Source: an uncultured Lachnospiraceae bacterium (GTDB lineage: Bacteria; Bacillota_A; Clostridia; Lachnospirales; Lachnospiraceae). From it: a stretch of DNA of 64,000 nucleotides. The position numbers and the translations under genes were made by a program. The notes below the pieces were generated by a model that was not told the DNA's origin, did no database searches, and worked only from the letters and a program-made list of their open reading frames with translations. This document shows positions 25,582 to 35,047 of this stretch, piece after piece (positions within the stretch are counted from its first letter, which is position 1; each line of letters opens with the position of its first letter). The DNA lies in assembly GCA_910577835.1 (NCBI GenBank), contig CAJTOU010000009.1, forward strand, positions 16,321-80,320. Reading direction: 5' to 3'.

Positions 25582-26664
25582 ATAATGCTCTTTCTAAAAA
25601 CTTTATGGAATCTGCGCGCAGAATATCCAGCTTTTTATCAATAGTTTCAAAATCAATTTGTTTATCTGCTGTTTCGGACTGGCTTTTTTTATTGTTTTGA
25701 TTTATCATTCTATCCTCTAGCGACAAACTGCTTAAAAAATCCTTCATTCGTCCATTCATACTTCCATTCTCATTTTCACTTTCCCTTAAATATACTAGAA
25801 ATTTTTTATGAAAAAGAACAGAAAACACTGTTCCATGAAAAGAATCTGTCAGTACGATTGCTGCATTTTGTTATAAGGAATGTTCAAAATTTTCAGTCCC
25901 GTGGTTTTTGCATAAGAATATGCTCTGTTCCATTCATTATCAGATTCACCCAGAAAATATAAAAGAACATATGATTCTGCCGTTATGCCGTTTACAGGAA
26001 AAGCTAAATTGGTCCAACTTTCCTGATACAGCAATGTCGGGTCAAGGACTACTTTACAAATATCTTTTCCCATAAGATTGTCTATGATAGTTTTTGCACC
26101 TTTTTCCCTGACAGAAACAACGTCAAACCTTTTTAAAAATGATTTCATAAAACGGCCGTATTCATCTGTGATAGAATCTGCACCTATACTTGCTGCATAA
26201 GAAATTTTTCCTTTTTCATCAGGAACAAAAGATAAAAAGGTTTCCGCTCTTCCTGATATCGGACTGAATACCTGGTCAGAGCCTGTGATAAATAAATCAT
26301 ATTTATTTATAAGCTGTGAAATGGTATCTGAAGTATATACAATAGCTGTTTTCCTGATATTTTTCTCAATAAAAAAGTCAAACTTTTTGATTTTTTTCTT
26401 CAGTTCATTTATACATAACAGGGAATTCAGTTTATTTTTGATACGATTTTTTAAAGAAGTGAGAAATGTTATAAAGTTATTTTTATAAGAATTATTTTTA
26501 TTCTTTGCTTCTGGTACAAACATCTTCATCGTCTGTCTGTCCATAGATATCACATCACAGTTATAACCCAGTTTTTCAATTTCCTTTTGAAGTGCATATG
26601 CCTGTAATACTCCCCCATAGTTATAATTATGGTAAAATAGAGTAATAATTGCGATTTTTTTCAT
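25571..26664 (-). pseudogene. Polysaccharide pyruvyltransferase, frameshifted by a small deletion
   Basis: From ATG 26664 the frame encodes the first ~265 residues of a pyruvyltransferase (TLFYHNYNYGGVLQAYAL start, DLFITGSDQVFSP, ISYAASIG). It then runs into a stop at 25849. A second frame resumes at once with the family motif AIVLTDSFHGTVFS and runs to 25571. Compared with intact members, roughly 25-35 residues before the DSFHGT motif are missing at the junction (about 25850-25870). A deletion with frameshift therefore explains the break. The active site would be destroyed. Confidence 0.8.
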
Positions 26665-26702
26665 GAAATGAATCCTTCTTATTTTAGATATTGTATATTT
26701 TA

Positions 26703-27803
26703 TTACTTTATATTCTTATATGCTTCGACTATCTTTTTACCTATCAGATTCCAGTTTAACTCTGTATCTGCAAATTCCTTTGCCAAAATCCCCAGACTTT
26801 TCAATTCATCTTTTCTGTTTACTGCATTATTTATCTGTATCATTAATTCTCTTTTTTCACTTTCCGGACTGTTGTAATCATATGAAAAAACAAAATCTTT
26901 CTCTTTTATGTCCAGAACATAGCCAAATTCAGGTATAATAACTGGTTTTCCATTAGAAAATGCCTGAATCATGGCACCTGAATTTTGCATGCTTATTTTA
27001 TCATAGGGCAATATTACGATATCACATAAGGAAAAAATGGTGGAAATTTCTTCTTCGGGAATAAATCTTTCATCTAAAACCACATTTGATAATTGATTAC
27101 ATTGTAAACGGATTTTATTTTGTATATGTGTCTCCATGTTTTTATCCATTTTACCTGCCAAAATTAACTTTACATCAGGGTTTTGTATCTGATTAAATGT
27201 TTTCAGTAATAGAGGAATATTTTTATATTCAGATATAATACCAAAATATAAAAATACCAAACTATCAGAATTAATTTCATATTTATGCAAAAATTTGTCT
27301 TTTAAATGTTTGTTTATATTATCAGTTTCATATGCCCCATGGGGAACACATAAAATTTTATTTTCATTATAGTCATATTTATTCACAAGTAAATTCATAG
27401 AATTTTTACAATGAACTACTACCATATCCACTCTTGAAAGCCAACGATTTATAAAATGTTCTGCAAATACAATATCCTTGCAATTATGAGGAATAGAATT
27501 ATGCATTGTCCAGCAAATCTTTACTCCTAATATATGTAAAATATTAGCTTTGATTAATGAAACTGCCACTTTAAATCTGCTCTTTAAAGTTTTACTTCGG
27601 GCAATATTCTCAATCCAATTACAATGAACGATTTTTTTATTTCTACTAAATATAAATCTAATCAATATAAATATTTTTTTTATTGTCTTTTCTTCTGTAT
27701 TCTTGTTTATAATATAAATTCCATTATTTTCTAAAGCAGTAACTACTTGCTGTAAATAAGAGTTATCTTTTGAATAACAGGGCTTAAAAATAACATCTAT
27801 CAT
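26703..27803 (-). CDS. GT4-type glycosyltransferase
   Basis: 366 residues, GT-B fold. The C-terminal half has the donor-binding pattern of family 4 (FLYFGIISEYKNIPLLL, FIPEEEISTIFSLCDIVILPYD, IQAFSNGKPVI). The usual E-x7-E motif is altered: a Gln-Asn-Ser-Gly stretch precedes the AFSNGKPVI part. Donor and acceptor sugars cannot be inferred. The N-terminal half is AT-rich and poorly conserved. Confidence 0.8.
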   Translation of the reverse strand: MIDVIFKPCYSKDNSYLQQVVTALENNGIYIINKNTEEKTIKKIFILIRFIFSRNKKIVHCNWIENIARSKTLKSRFKVAVSLIKANILHILGVKICWTMHNSIPHNCKDIVFAEHFINRWLSRVDMVVVHCKNSMNLLVNKYDYNENKILCVPHGAYETDNINKHLKDKFLHKYEINSDSLVFLYFGIISEYKNIPLLLKTFNQIQNPDVKLILAGKMDKNMETHIQNKIRLQCNQLSNVVLDERFIPEEEISTIFSLCDIVILPYDKISMQNSGAMIQAFSNGKPVIIPEFGYVLDIKEKDFVFSYDYNSPESEKRELMIQINNAVNRKDELKSLGILAKEFADTELNWNLIGKKIVEAYKNIK

Positions 27804-27844
27804 ATTTTGTTCCTTTCTAATTTAAAATATATAGTTATAAACTG

Positions 27845-29095
27845 TTATTTATTATTCTTAGTATAACTACTTTTCACTATCTCATTATAACAATTTGTAA
27901 ATTTTATAATTTGATTTTCTATATCAAAATTCTTAATCATATCTATAATATAATTATACATATTTATGTTAATATCCCTGTTCTTTTCTAATAATTCTAT
28001 TTTTTCTGCCAATTCGTCACAATTCCCCTGTTCTATCAAAAATCCTGTTTGATTATTTATAATCAATTCGGGTATACCACCTATGTTACTTCCTATAACT
28101 GGAATACATGATTTATATGCATCTATAATTACTCGACCAAAAGGTTCTTCCCATAATGAAGGAATTACTAAAAAATCACTCATACACAACAAGCCTTTTA
28201 ATTCATTTTCATTAAGAAATCCATGATATTTAATCCGTTTATCACGACTTTCTGCTTCTTTCACGTATTTAAGAAGTTCTCCTTTTCCCGCAATATTTAA
28301 TGATATATTTTTATTATTGATATTTAAAAAAGTTTCAATTAACCATTTAATTCCTTTATGTTTATATAAACCTCCAACATATACAAAATTTATTTCTTTT
28401 TTACTTTTAATACTTTCTATCCTTTTATGATATATTTTTAAAGTTTCCTCAATATCATAATCTACTGCATTATAAATTACTTTTTTTTGTGACATGGTAA
28501 AATAATTTTTTTCAAGAAATTTATTAAGAGTCCACGCCGATGGTGCTGTGACATAATTAACATTTTTACTACATTTTCTGTAACCTGCTCTATATAACTT
28601 ACATATCATATAACAATTTTTACAAGATGAACCATCCTTTTTGAGAAGATTGGCCTTTGGACAAAGCTGAAAATAATCTCTTAATGTATGAATAATCGGT
28701 ATATTTTGTTTCTTAGCTAATCTCCATATAACAGGGCTAATTCCAAATAAATTATTAGTATGAAGTATATCTGGTTTTTCATCATTAAAAATTTCTTTTA
28801 ATATTTTTCTGTTAAAAGGATTATAATAATCTAATATTTTATATAAAATTTTTTTTAAACCTGTACTTTTTCTATATTGAAAAAATGAAAAAATATTATT
28901 AAATTTTTTTCTTATTATCTTTATTCCATTAATTGTTTCTATGGAATTATGTTCTCCATTACATAAAATAACTACTTCATTTCCATTTTTTACTAACCCC
29001 TCAGCTAATTTCTGTACACTAACTTCTGCTCCTCCAATAATATCTGGAAAGTAAAATGTATTTACAATCATCAGCTTCATTTTAATTAAATGCAA
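27845..29095 (-). CDS. GT4-type glycosyltransferase with cysteine cluster
   Basis: 416 residues (about 411 if ATG 29080 is used, which gives the canonical MKLMIVNTFYFPDIIGGAE). Glycine-rich acceptor loop GGAEVSV, donor-site motif YVGGLYKHKGIKWLIE and the C-terminal PSLWEEPFGRVIIDAYKS with its E-x7-E pattern. A CxxCYMIC motif near residue 160 resembles the small cysteine cluster of some WsaF/GT4 capsule enzymes. No convincing ribosome site precedes either start. Confidence 0.83.
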   Translation of the reverse strand: MHLIKMKLMIVNTFYFPDIIGGAEVSVQKLAEGLVKNGNEVVILCNGEHNSIETINGIKIIRKKFNNIFSFFQYRKSTGLKKILYKILDYYNPFNRKILKEIFNDEKPDILHTNNLFGISPVIWRLAKKQNIPIIHTLRDYFQLCPKANLLKKDGSSCKNCYMICKLYRAGYRKCSKNVNYVTAPSAWTLNKFLEKNYFTMSQKKVIYNAVDYDIEETLKIYHKRIESIKSKKEINFVYVGGLYKHKGIKWLIETFLNINNKNISLNIAGKGELLKYVKEAESRDKRIKYHGFLNENELKGLLCMSDFLVIPSLWEEPFGRVIIDAYKSCIPVIGSNIGGIPELIINNQTGFLIEQGNCDELAEKIELLEKNRDININMYNYIIDMIKNFDIENQIIKFTNCYNEIVKSSYTKNNK

Positions 29096-29286
29096 TATTT
29101 TTACATAGGCTTTATAATAGTGCTCTATTTAAAATATTGCACCCTCCTTTTTCTTTAAAATTTTTATAAAATAATACTCCAAACCATAAATTTTTCCACA
29201 TATATAGACAATTTTTATTTCAGAAAATATATACTATATCTTACAATATTTCAAAATATATTTATAACAAAATATAATTTAAATCG
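29096..29286. other. AT-rich intergenic gap inside the EPS operon
   Basis: About 190 bp, more than 80% A+T, with no coding frame or terminator. On the minus strand an isolated GGAGGGTG near 29147 resembles a ribosome site without a gene behind it, perhaps the trace of a deleted gene. Confidence 0.4.
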
Positions 29287-30063
29287 TTATTTTTTATTAT
29301 ATAAATAATAATAAGGAAGTTTTCTAACTTTTAACATACAGCGCAATTTATCATAAAAAATATTTCCCAATATTTTATTAACTATTATCGCACTTCTTTT
29401 TCTTTTTTCGTTATCACTTTTATACCAGCTTCCATTTGCATGATGTACACAATAGTTTTTCTTTTTAGAAAAAGTATATTTTTCAAAATATTCTTTTGGG
29501 AATATAGCTACATTATTTATGCATTTGAATTTATTATTTAAAATGAACCCAGAGATTCTATTACAGAAATATATAGTAAATAAATCATTATTATTATGTA
29601 TTATATAATTCATAAAATCGTCAAATTGAATTACAAATTTAGTATTTCTAACATTTACTTTACACTTTTTATAAATATTCAATAGTTCTTTCATTATACT
29701 ATTATTTTTTTTCGCACCAATTACAGCTGTTCCAATAGAACAATTAAAAATCATACCCAAAAACAAATCATAATTTAAAAATTTATCAAAATCTTTAAAA
29801 ACTTCTACATCTGTATCTAAATATATCCCTCCCCAATTATATAAAGCCCATATTCTTACATAATCTGCAACAAAAGCATACTTTTTCTGTTGATATGCAA
29901 TATTTACCAATTGATTTGAATTTATATCAAAATTATCTTCATTCCATTCAACAAACGTATATCCTGATATTTCAAATAATTTCCATGTTTTCATACATTT
30001 TTGTGAAATCTCATCTTTATCTCTTTTTCCAAACCAACAATAATGTACTATTTTTGGTATCAT
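29287..30063 (-). CDS. GT32-type glycosyltransferase (capsular polysaccharide synthesis)
   Basis: 258 residues. N-terminal IPKIVHYCWFG and the DXD motif in YLDTDVEVF (Asp83, Asp85) identify a GT32/Gly_transf_sug enzyme, a metal-dependent GT-A fold. WGGIYLD immediately before the DXD is the family hallmark. C-terminal VHHANGSW is also usual. Only two bases separate it from the upstream polymerase gene. Confidence 0.87.
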   Translation of the reverse strand: MIPKIVHYCWFGKRDKDEISQKCMKTWKLFEISGYTFVEWNEDNFDINSNQLVNIAYQQKKYAFVADYVRIWALYNWGGIYLDTDVEVFKDFDKFLNYDLFLGMIFNCSIGTAVIGAKKNNSIMKELLNIYKKCKVNVRNTKFVIQFDDFMNYIIHNNNDLFTIYFCNRISGFILNNKFKCINNVAIFPKEYFEKYTFSKKKNYCVHHANGSWYKSDNEKRKRSAIIVNKILGNIFYDKLRCMLKVRKLPYYYLYNKK

Positions 30064-30065
30064 AA

Positions 30066-31319
30066 TTAAAATCTCCTTTTTTGTAATTCACGTATCATAT
30101 AACAATAAAACATGGCATATCCAGAGGATAAAGTAATTGTTCCAATCACATCTAAAGTATATGCATGAAGTAAAAAAGCAATATTCAATAACATAAGTGT
30201 TAGATATATATTATTATTGTCTATATTTTTTCTAACCGTTTTAAATAAAAATAAAAAATTTTTTATAAACATGATTATAAAAAAACTCAGCCCAATCAAA
30301 CCATACATAGCAAACAGGTTTGCGTAAGTATTTTCAAGATTCACTGGAATATCTTCTGAACAGTATCCATATATTCCTGTACCAAAAATCTTCTGACCAA
30401 AAGACATTTTTCCAATAGCTATTTCAGCATTATCTGTTCTCACATTTAACGCTTCATCTTTTTCTAATGTCCCTTTTAAAACTCTTCCTATTCTTTCCGC
30501 CGCAAATTTCTTCTGTACCTCAAAGTTACTACTAGACATAAAAACATATATTGCCAAGCTACAACATATTAAAATAAGAATATATAAATTTAGTTTTTTT
30601 CTTGTATATTTATTTTTCTTTTTAAGTTGAAAAAAAACATGTAAAAAATAATATCCCAAAATTCCTAAGATAGAAATAATCCCTGTTGATGAAACAGCTA
30701 TAAATACACCTATAACATTACACGCTAAAATAAGAAGCTTTTTAACTCCTATTTTTCCATTTACTAATACATACACAAAAGAAAGAATCATTGGATAAAC
30801 TGAAATCGGAGGTTGCCCCACGGTAATTCTATTATTATAAAATCCTTGTGCAAGTCTTGGATTAATGGCTCTGCTTACAATCGGGTTTGGAATATAGTAT
30901 CCTATAATATTAACAAACAGTAGTATTATTGTCATAACAATATAAATACAAATGCATTTTTTATATGTAATATTTGCAATTTCTTCCAAATTGTAAAAAA
31001 TTATAAATATCAAAAAAAACTCAACATACTTAATAAAAAGTATTAACAACCGTAATATTGAATAAATTGAATTATTAAAAAACCCTAAAGGTGATATAAT
31101 TAAAAAATATATCCAAAATATACCAAACCATATACCAAATCCACTTGGAAAATATATTTTCCTTCTGAACATAAAAAAACTGATTATTACTATTGCTATT
31201 TCCTTAATATATCCAAATGCCGCTGGCAAATATGTATAATTTCTTGCCGTATCAAATACAGAAAAGAAAAGTATTATATAAATCAAATATTTATTTATAT
31301 CTTTTGAAGATAAACTCAT
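30066..31319 (-). CDS. O-antigen/EPS polymerase, Wzy-like
   Basis: 417 residues with 10-12 predicted membrane helices. A longer polar stretch in the second half (about 275-325, containing NVRTDNAEIAIGKM and the FGTGIYGY motif) matches the large periplasmic loop of O-antigen ligase/polymerase proteins. It would polymerise repeat units on the outer face after flipping by Wzx. The position between two glycosyltransferase genes is typical. Sequence of such proteins is poorly conserved, so the call rests on topology and context. Confidence 0.75.
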   Translation of the reverse strand: MSLSSKDINKYLIYIILFFSVFDTARNYTYLPAAFGYIKEIAIVIISFFMFRRKIYFPSGFGIWFGIFWIYFLIISPLGFFNNSIYSILRLLILFIKYVEFFLIFIIFYNLEEIANITYKKCICIYIVMTIILLFVNIIGYYIPNPIVSRAINPRLAQGFYNNRITVGQPPISVYPMILSFVYVLVNGKIGVKKLLILACNVIGVFIAVSSTGIISILGILGYYFLHVFFQLKKKNKYTRKKLNLYILILICCSLAIYVFMSSSNFEVQKKFAAERIGRVLKGTLEKDEALNVRTDNAEIAIGKMSFGQKIFGTGIYGYCSEDIPVNLENTYANLFAMYGLIGLSFFIIMFIKNFLFLFKTVRKNIDNNNIYLTLMLLNIAFLLHAYTLDVIGTITLSSGYAMFYCYMIRELQKRRF

Positions 31320-31320
31320 A

Positions 31321-32403
31321 TTAAACTTTACCTTTCCATTGCTTGACTTTTTCTATACTTTCATTCCAGTCAAATAGTCTAATTCTATCCAATCCCTGAT
31401 TAATCAATTTTACAACATCATACTTCCCATAGAAAAATTGATTCATGCAATCACATAAATCTAATATATTTAATGCATCAAACATAATTGCAACGTTTCC
31501 CACCACTTCTGGCAGCGAAGAATTATCCGCACAAATAACAGGTGTTCCACAAGCCATAGCCTCTAATGGCGGAATACCAAATCCCTCATACAAAGAAGGA
31601 AATACAAATAAATCTGCTAAATTATAAAAATCCACCAGTTCATCTTTTGTAACCAATCCCGTATGTATAACGTTTCCTTCTATTTTAAGCTCTTCTTCTC
31701 TTTTTTGTAAATCAACACTTTTAAATGCTTTTCCAACCAAAAGCAAAATTTTATCATTTCTATTTTTCAACAAAGCAAAGGCTTCTAATAATCTTTCAAG
31801 ATTTTTATGTGGTTTCAAATTTCCTACATACATAATAATTTTTTTATTTTTCGGAATTTGAAATTTCTCATATAAATATTCTATTTCTTCCTTCTTCTTT
31901 ATCCGGAAATCCTTATCTACTCCATTATAAGTAACTGTGATTTTCTCAGGATTAACTTTAAACATTTTTACAATATCCTTTTTGGTATTTTCAGATACTG
32001 TAAACACATGCTCTGCCTTTTTCGCTGCATGCCCAATCATAAATTTTGCATAATAATAAGCAAATTTATTGGGCAAAAACTCTGGCAGAATCAAATGTGT
32101 CAAATCATGTATTGTCACAATAAACTTTCCTCTATAAAACAATGGAATATTATAATGTGGAAAATGCATCAAATCAATTTTACTCTTTTTCACTTCTCTA
32201 TAAGGAAATGTAAACTGCTCCTTTATCCCATAAATAGGTGCAGCATAATTTATCATTTTCAACTGGCTGTTATATTTCCCAATTAACTTTTTATCTCCTA
32301 ATGCTATTTCATAAATATCGCTGTCTATCAAATGCTGAATATATGTGCCTATTCCTGACATTTCTATCATTCTGGCATCAATTCCCACTTTTTTTTCCTG
32401 CAT
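31321..32403 (-). CDS. GT4-type glycosyltransferase (mannosyl/rhamnosyltransferase-like)
   Basis: 360 residues. VGIDARMIEMSGIGTYIQ start, the IHDLTHL motif, MYVGNLKPHKNLERLLEAF donor loop, and the complete E-x7-E motif in YEGFGIPPLEAMACG. This subtype is common for mannose-type transfer in capsule loci. The single-base overlap with the upstream GT gene (ATG start within its stop region at 32403) indicates coupling. Confidence 0.88.
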   Translation of the reverse strand: MQEKKVGIDARMIEMSGIGTYIQHLIDSDIYEIALGDKKLIGKYNSQLKMINYAAPIYGIKEQFTFPYREVKKSKIDLMHFPHYNIPLFYRGKFIVTIHDLTHLILPEFLPNKFAYYYAKFMIGHAAKKAEHVFTVSENTKKDIVKMFKVNPEKITVTYNGVDKDFRIKKKEEIEYLYEKFQIPKNKKIIMYVGNLKPHKNLERLLEAFALLKNRNDKILLLVGKAFKSVDLQKREEELKIEGNVIHTGLVTKDELVDFYNLADLFVFPSLYEGFGIPPLEAMACGTPVICADNSSLPEVVGNVAIMFDALNILDLCDCMNQFFYGKYDVVKLINQGLDRIRLFDWNESIEKVKQWKGKV

Positions 32404-33533
32404 TATCTGTAAACCTCTATTCCTTCTGTTTCCTTTTTCTCAAATTTTTTATACTGCTCCTCTACAAATCTTTTCAACCTGTTCCGAAATACCTCTTCAT
32501 CAAATTCCATTGCATGCTCCCGCAGCTTTTCTTTCTGAAACTCTATTTTCTTTGCCTTTTTTATTGCCTCTATCATAGATTCCACAGTCTGTTCCTTAAA
32601 AAACACCCCTGTTTCTCCGTCAATCACGGTTTCCAATACTCCGCCTTTCCCATAGGCAATCACTGGCCTTCCGCTTGCCTGAGCCTCCAGCGGTGTAATC
32701 CCATAATCTTCTTCCCCCGGAAACAAAAAGGCCTTGCATTTTCCATAATGTTCCCTGATAACATCATCTGATACTCTGCCAAGAAACTTTACACAGGAAC
32801 CAGCCATCTTCTTAAGTTTTTGCTGTTCGGGCCCATCTCCAATTACCACTAAGGGAACATTCAGTTTCGTACATGCCTCTACGGCAATATCAACCCTTTT
32901 ATATTCCTGAAGCCTTGATACACAAAGATAAAAGTCGCCATTTTCGTTTGATATTTGAAATATATTTCCCCGAACTGGCGGATGTATCACATAGGCATCT
33001 CTTCGATAATGTTTTTTAATTCTTTTTGCCACATTCACAGAATTTGCCACATATACATCTACCCTCGCGGAACTGGCATAGTCCCATACTCTCATAAAAC
33101 TCATAAAATAACTTTTCAGTTTATTTTTGAATCTGCCCTTTCCACTTAATTCTCCAATATAATTATGCATAAATTCCCATCCATACCTCATAGGCGTATG
33201 ACAATAACAGATATGTAAAGTATCTGGTCCCGTAATCACTGATTTAGCCACACTAGAACTGCTGCTGATTACAATATCATAACTTGTCAAATCTATACTC
33301 TCCATTGCTGTTGGCATAAAAGGGAATAATTTTCTATGATTTATTATTTCTTTTTTCTTTTTTTGAAGATGTGTAGTTACAATCTCTGTTTCCTTTAATT
33401 TTCCAGTCAGCCTGTCTTTATTACAAATACTTGTATATAATACTGCTTCTGGAAATACCTCCATCATATTTGTTACCACATTTTCCGCACCACCCATAAA
33501 CGGCAGCCAATCATGAACAATCGCTATTTTCAT
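32403..33533 (-). CDS. GT4-type glycosyltransferase (WbaZ-like)
   Basis: 376 residues. MKIAIVHDWLPFMGGAENV start and CYCHTPMRYGWEF motif are typical of the WbaZ/mannosyltransferase group. The E-x7-E is in FLFPGEEDYGITPLEAQASG. With the manC remnant just upstream, mannose in the repeat unit is plausible. First intact sugar-transfer gene of the operon. Confidence 0.88.
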   Translation of the reverse strand: MKIAIVHDWLPFMGGAENVVTNMMEVFPEAVLYTSICNKDRLTGKLKETEIVTTHLQKKKKEIINHRKLFPFMPTAMESIDLTSYDIVISSSSSVAKSVITGPDTLHICYCHTPMRYGWEFMHNYIGELSGKGRFKNKLKSYFMSFMRVWDYASSARVDVYVANSVNVAKRIKKHYRRDAYVIHPPVRGNIFQISNENGDFYLCVSRLQEYKRVDIAVEACTKLNVPLVVIGDGPEQQKLKKMAGSCVKFLGRVSDDVIREHYGKCKAFLFPGEEDYGITPLEAQASGRPVIAYGKGGVLETVIDGETGVFFKEQTVESMIEAIKKAKKIEFQKEKLREHAMEFDEEVFRNRLKRFVEEQYKKFEKKETEGIEVYR

Positions 33534-33575
33534 ATATCTGCATTACACATAACTATATGTAGTGTTCTCCTTTTT

Positions 33576-33750
33576 CTAAAATTCATCAGCATCAATCACA
33601 TGAACAGTCCTTGCCGGAACAAAAAATACATCTCCTTTATGTAGCTCTACTTTTTACAGATGACAGGCGGATAAACTGCTTGCTGCGGATATCATTGAAA
33701 AGAGGCCACAAACGCTTGCCGCTGCCGCCTGATAATAAAATAACATTCAT
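33576..33750 (-). pseudogene. manC remnant: mannose-1-phosphate guanylyltransferase reduced to its two ends
   Basis: From ATG 33750 (GGAGG upstream) the sequence starts exactly like ManC, with the nucleotide-binding MNVILLSGGSGKRLWPL and RSKQF. After about 31 residues it fails and stops at 33637. In another frame the segment to 33576 encodes VELHKGDVFFVPARTVHVID, the cupin end of ManC/phosphomannose isomerase. About 400 codons are therefore missing and the two ends joined out of frame. GDP-mannose, if needed, must come from another locus. Confidence 0.75.
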
Positions 33751-33792
33751 TCAAATTTCCTCCATTGTTCTTGTCTAAAATCACCATCTATA

Positions 33793-34713
33793 TTATATCA
33801 GTTCCATAATCCTTCGAACTACGGTTATACGTTCCTGTTTTACTTCCATAAATGCTTTATATCTTGCCGCCGTAACCGCCACGTTTGCATGTCCCAGTAC
33901 ATAGCTTAAATTTTCCACACTCATACCTGCTTTCAAACACCTCACTGCAAAGGTATCTCTTAAAGTATGAAAATTGTAATTTTTCATTTTATTTTTTTTA
34001 CAAAGCTTTTCCAGCCGTATCTGTTCTCTTCTTGGGTCTGGAATTTTTCCTTCCTTGCACTGCAGAACATATCCTCTGTTCTCGCATATTCGTAAAGCCT
34101 GCAAAACTGTATCTGGAAGCGGAAGTTCTCTCTGCGCAGAGACTGACAGCGGCATATTTACCAGCAGTGTTTTCTTTCCATCTTTTCCATTTTCTTCTTT
34201 GTTTTGAATTCTCTGAACAGTATTTCTTACCAGAAGAAGTTCTTTTTCCAAATCAATATCTTCCCATGTCAGTGCACAAATTTCTCCAATGGCAAGCCCC
34301 ATTTTAAACGCAAAGCAGATTCCCAGATATTTCAGCTCCCGACCGGTATTTAAAATGGTATCCAGCAGTTTCTGCTCCTCTTTTTCCATTATTTCTACGG
34401 TTCTTTTATTTGCTCGTATCCTCACTGTATGCTCCAGCCCGAGTTTTACTGTATCAATTCCTGCCGTCTGCAACAGCCGTTTCAGCAACATAATCAACAT
34501 ATTTAACGCAACTTCTGACATGCCTTCCGATTTCTTTCTGTTAACAAATACATCGATTTCCTGTTCTGTCACATCATGTGCGGCTGTATCTGAAAAATAT
34601 GGAAGTAAATGCCGCTCCAGCAGATTATTATATCTGTGAAAAGTTAAGGGATTTAAAGTATTCTGATTTTCTTTTTTCCATATCTGATAACAATCGCTGA
34701 TGGAATTTACCAT
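33793..34713 (-). CDS. Tyrosine recombinase (XerC/integrase type) heading the EPS operon, catalytic Arg I absent
   Basis: 306 residues. N-terminal core-binding domain (about 1-95) and catalytic domain (about 110-300). Present are His249 and Arg252 (HTLRD), His275 (LGHANV) and the nucleophile Tyr285, plus a beta-hairpin Lys near 180. The first catalytic arginine, normally in GLRIGE, is Ala141 (GLAIGE, codon GCC). It is the promoter-proximal gene of the operon, 240 bp from an inverted repeat that bounds a candidate invertible promoter. Either it works with an atypical active site, it only binds and regulates, or another recombinase acts in trans. Confidence 0.85.
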   Translation of the reverse strand: MVNSISDCYQIWKKENQNTLNPLTFHRYNNLLERHLLPYFSDTAAHDVTEQEIDVFVNRKKSEGMSEVALNMLIMLLKRLLQTAGIDTVKLGLEHTVRIRANKRTVEIMEKEEQKLLDTILNTGRELKYLGICFAFKMGLAIGEICALTWEDIDLEKELLLVRNTVQRIQNKEENGKDGKKTLLVNMPLSVSAQRELPLPDTVLQALRICENRGYVLQCKEGKIPDPRREQIRLEKLCKKNKMKNYNFHTLRDTFAVRCLKAGMSVENLSYVLGHANVAVTAARYKAFMEVKQERITVVRRIMELI

Positions 34714-34940
34714 ATCTTCTATCTCCTTTTTCTATTAATTTCTGTTCTATCTGTTATTGCTTTTTCAGTATTATTCTAATATTTCTCCCAAAAAGGGCAG
34801 GCTTCGCCATTATCCCTCTTTCAAATGCCTGTTTCCACAGATAAATATCTGTATCTCCTGACATGGGACTACTTTTTTATATAACTGGCAGTTTTTCTTT
34901 GGAGTCACTCAACTCTCAAATTTGGCTGTTTTTTATGTTC
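34714..34940 (-). other. Leader of the recombinase/EPS operon
   Basis: Gene-free. Read on the minus strand, I find no convincing -35/-10 pair here. There is a hairpin with 7-base arms (34837-34852). CAGGC...GCCTG arms (34827-34831 and 34798-34802) are followed directly by CCC and five T (34790-34797), which could act as a weak attenuator. Lack of a fixed promoter implies dependence on one located further right. Confidence 0.4.
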
Positions 34941-34966
34941 ATTATTTATCGTTGATGAACTAAATT
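34941..34966 (+). repeat. Left inverted repeat (IRL) of the candidate invertible segment
   Basis: ATTATTT, four spacer bases, then TTGATGAACTAAATT (34952-34966). The last 15 bases occur exactly, in opposite orientation, at 35303-35317, and the ATTATTT part is also mirrored there with a 2-base length difference. An 11-base part recurs in the same orientation at 35370-35380. Confidence 0.75.
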
Positions 34967-35015
34967 TGATACATTACCTTTAAAACACCTGCAAAATCAA
35001 GCTTTTCAAAGCTTC

Positions 35016-35047
35016 AAGCAGTCAAATGACGGCTTATTTGACTGCTT
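35016..35047. repeat. Perfect 12-bp hairpin inside the invertible segment
   Basis: AAGCAGTCAAAT and ATTTGACTGCTT enclose an 8-base loop. The arm TTTGACTGCTTA recurs once more at about 35126-35137. A smaller perfect hairpin (AAGCTTT, 2 bases, AAAGCTT) precedes it at 35000-35015. These could be accessory protein sites for recombination or transcript ends. A run of A and T follows, so a terminator is possible. Confidence 0.6.

Noticed and set aside
34770..34860. GEMM (c-di-GMP-I) riboswitch-like text (GGCA...GAAA...GGCGAAGCC) in the EPS leader, minus strand
   Set aside because: The paired element around the GAAA loop is too short and does not pair well, and the second half (GGTTACCGATGG-type) is missing.
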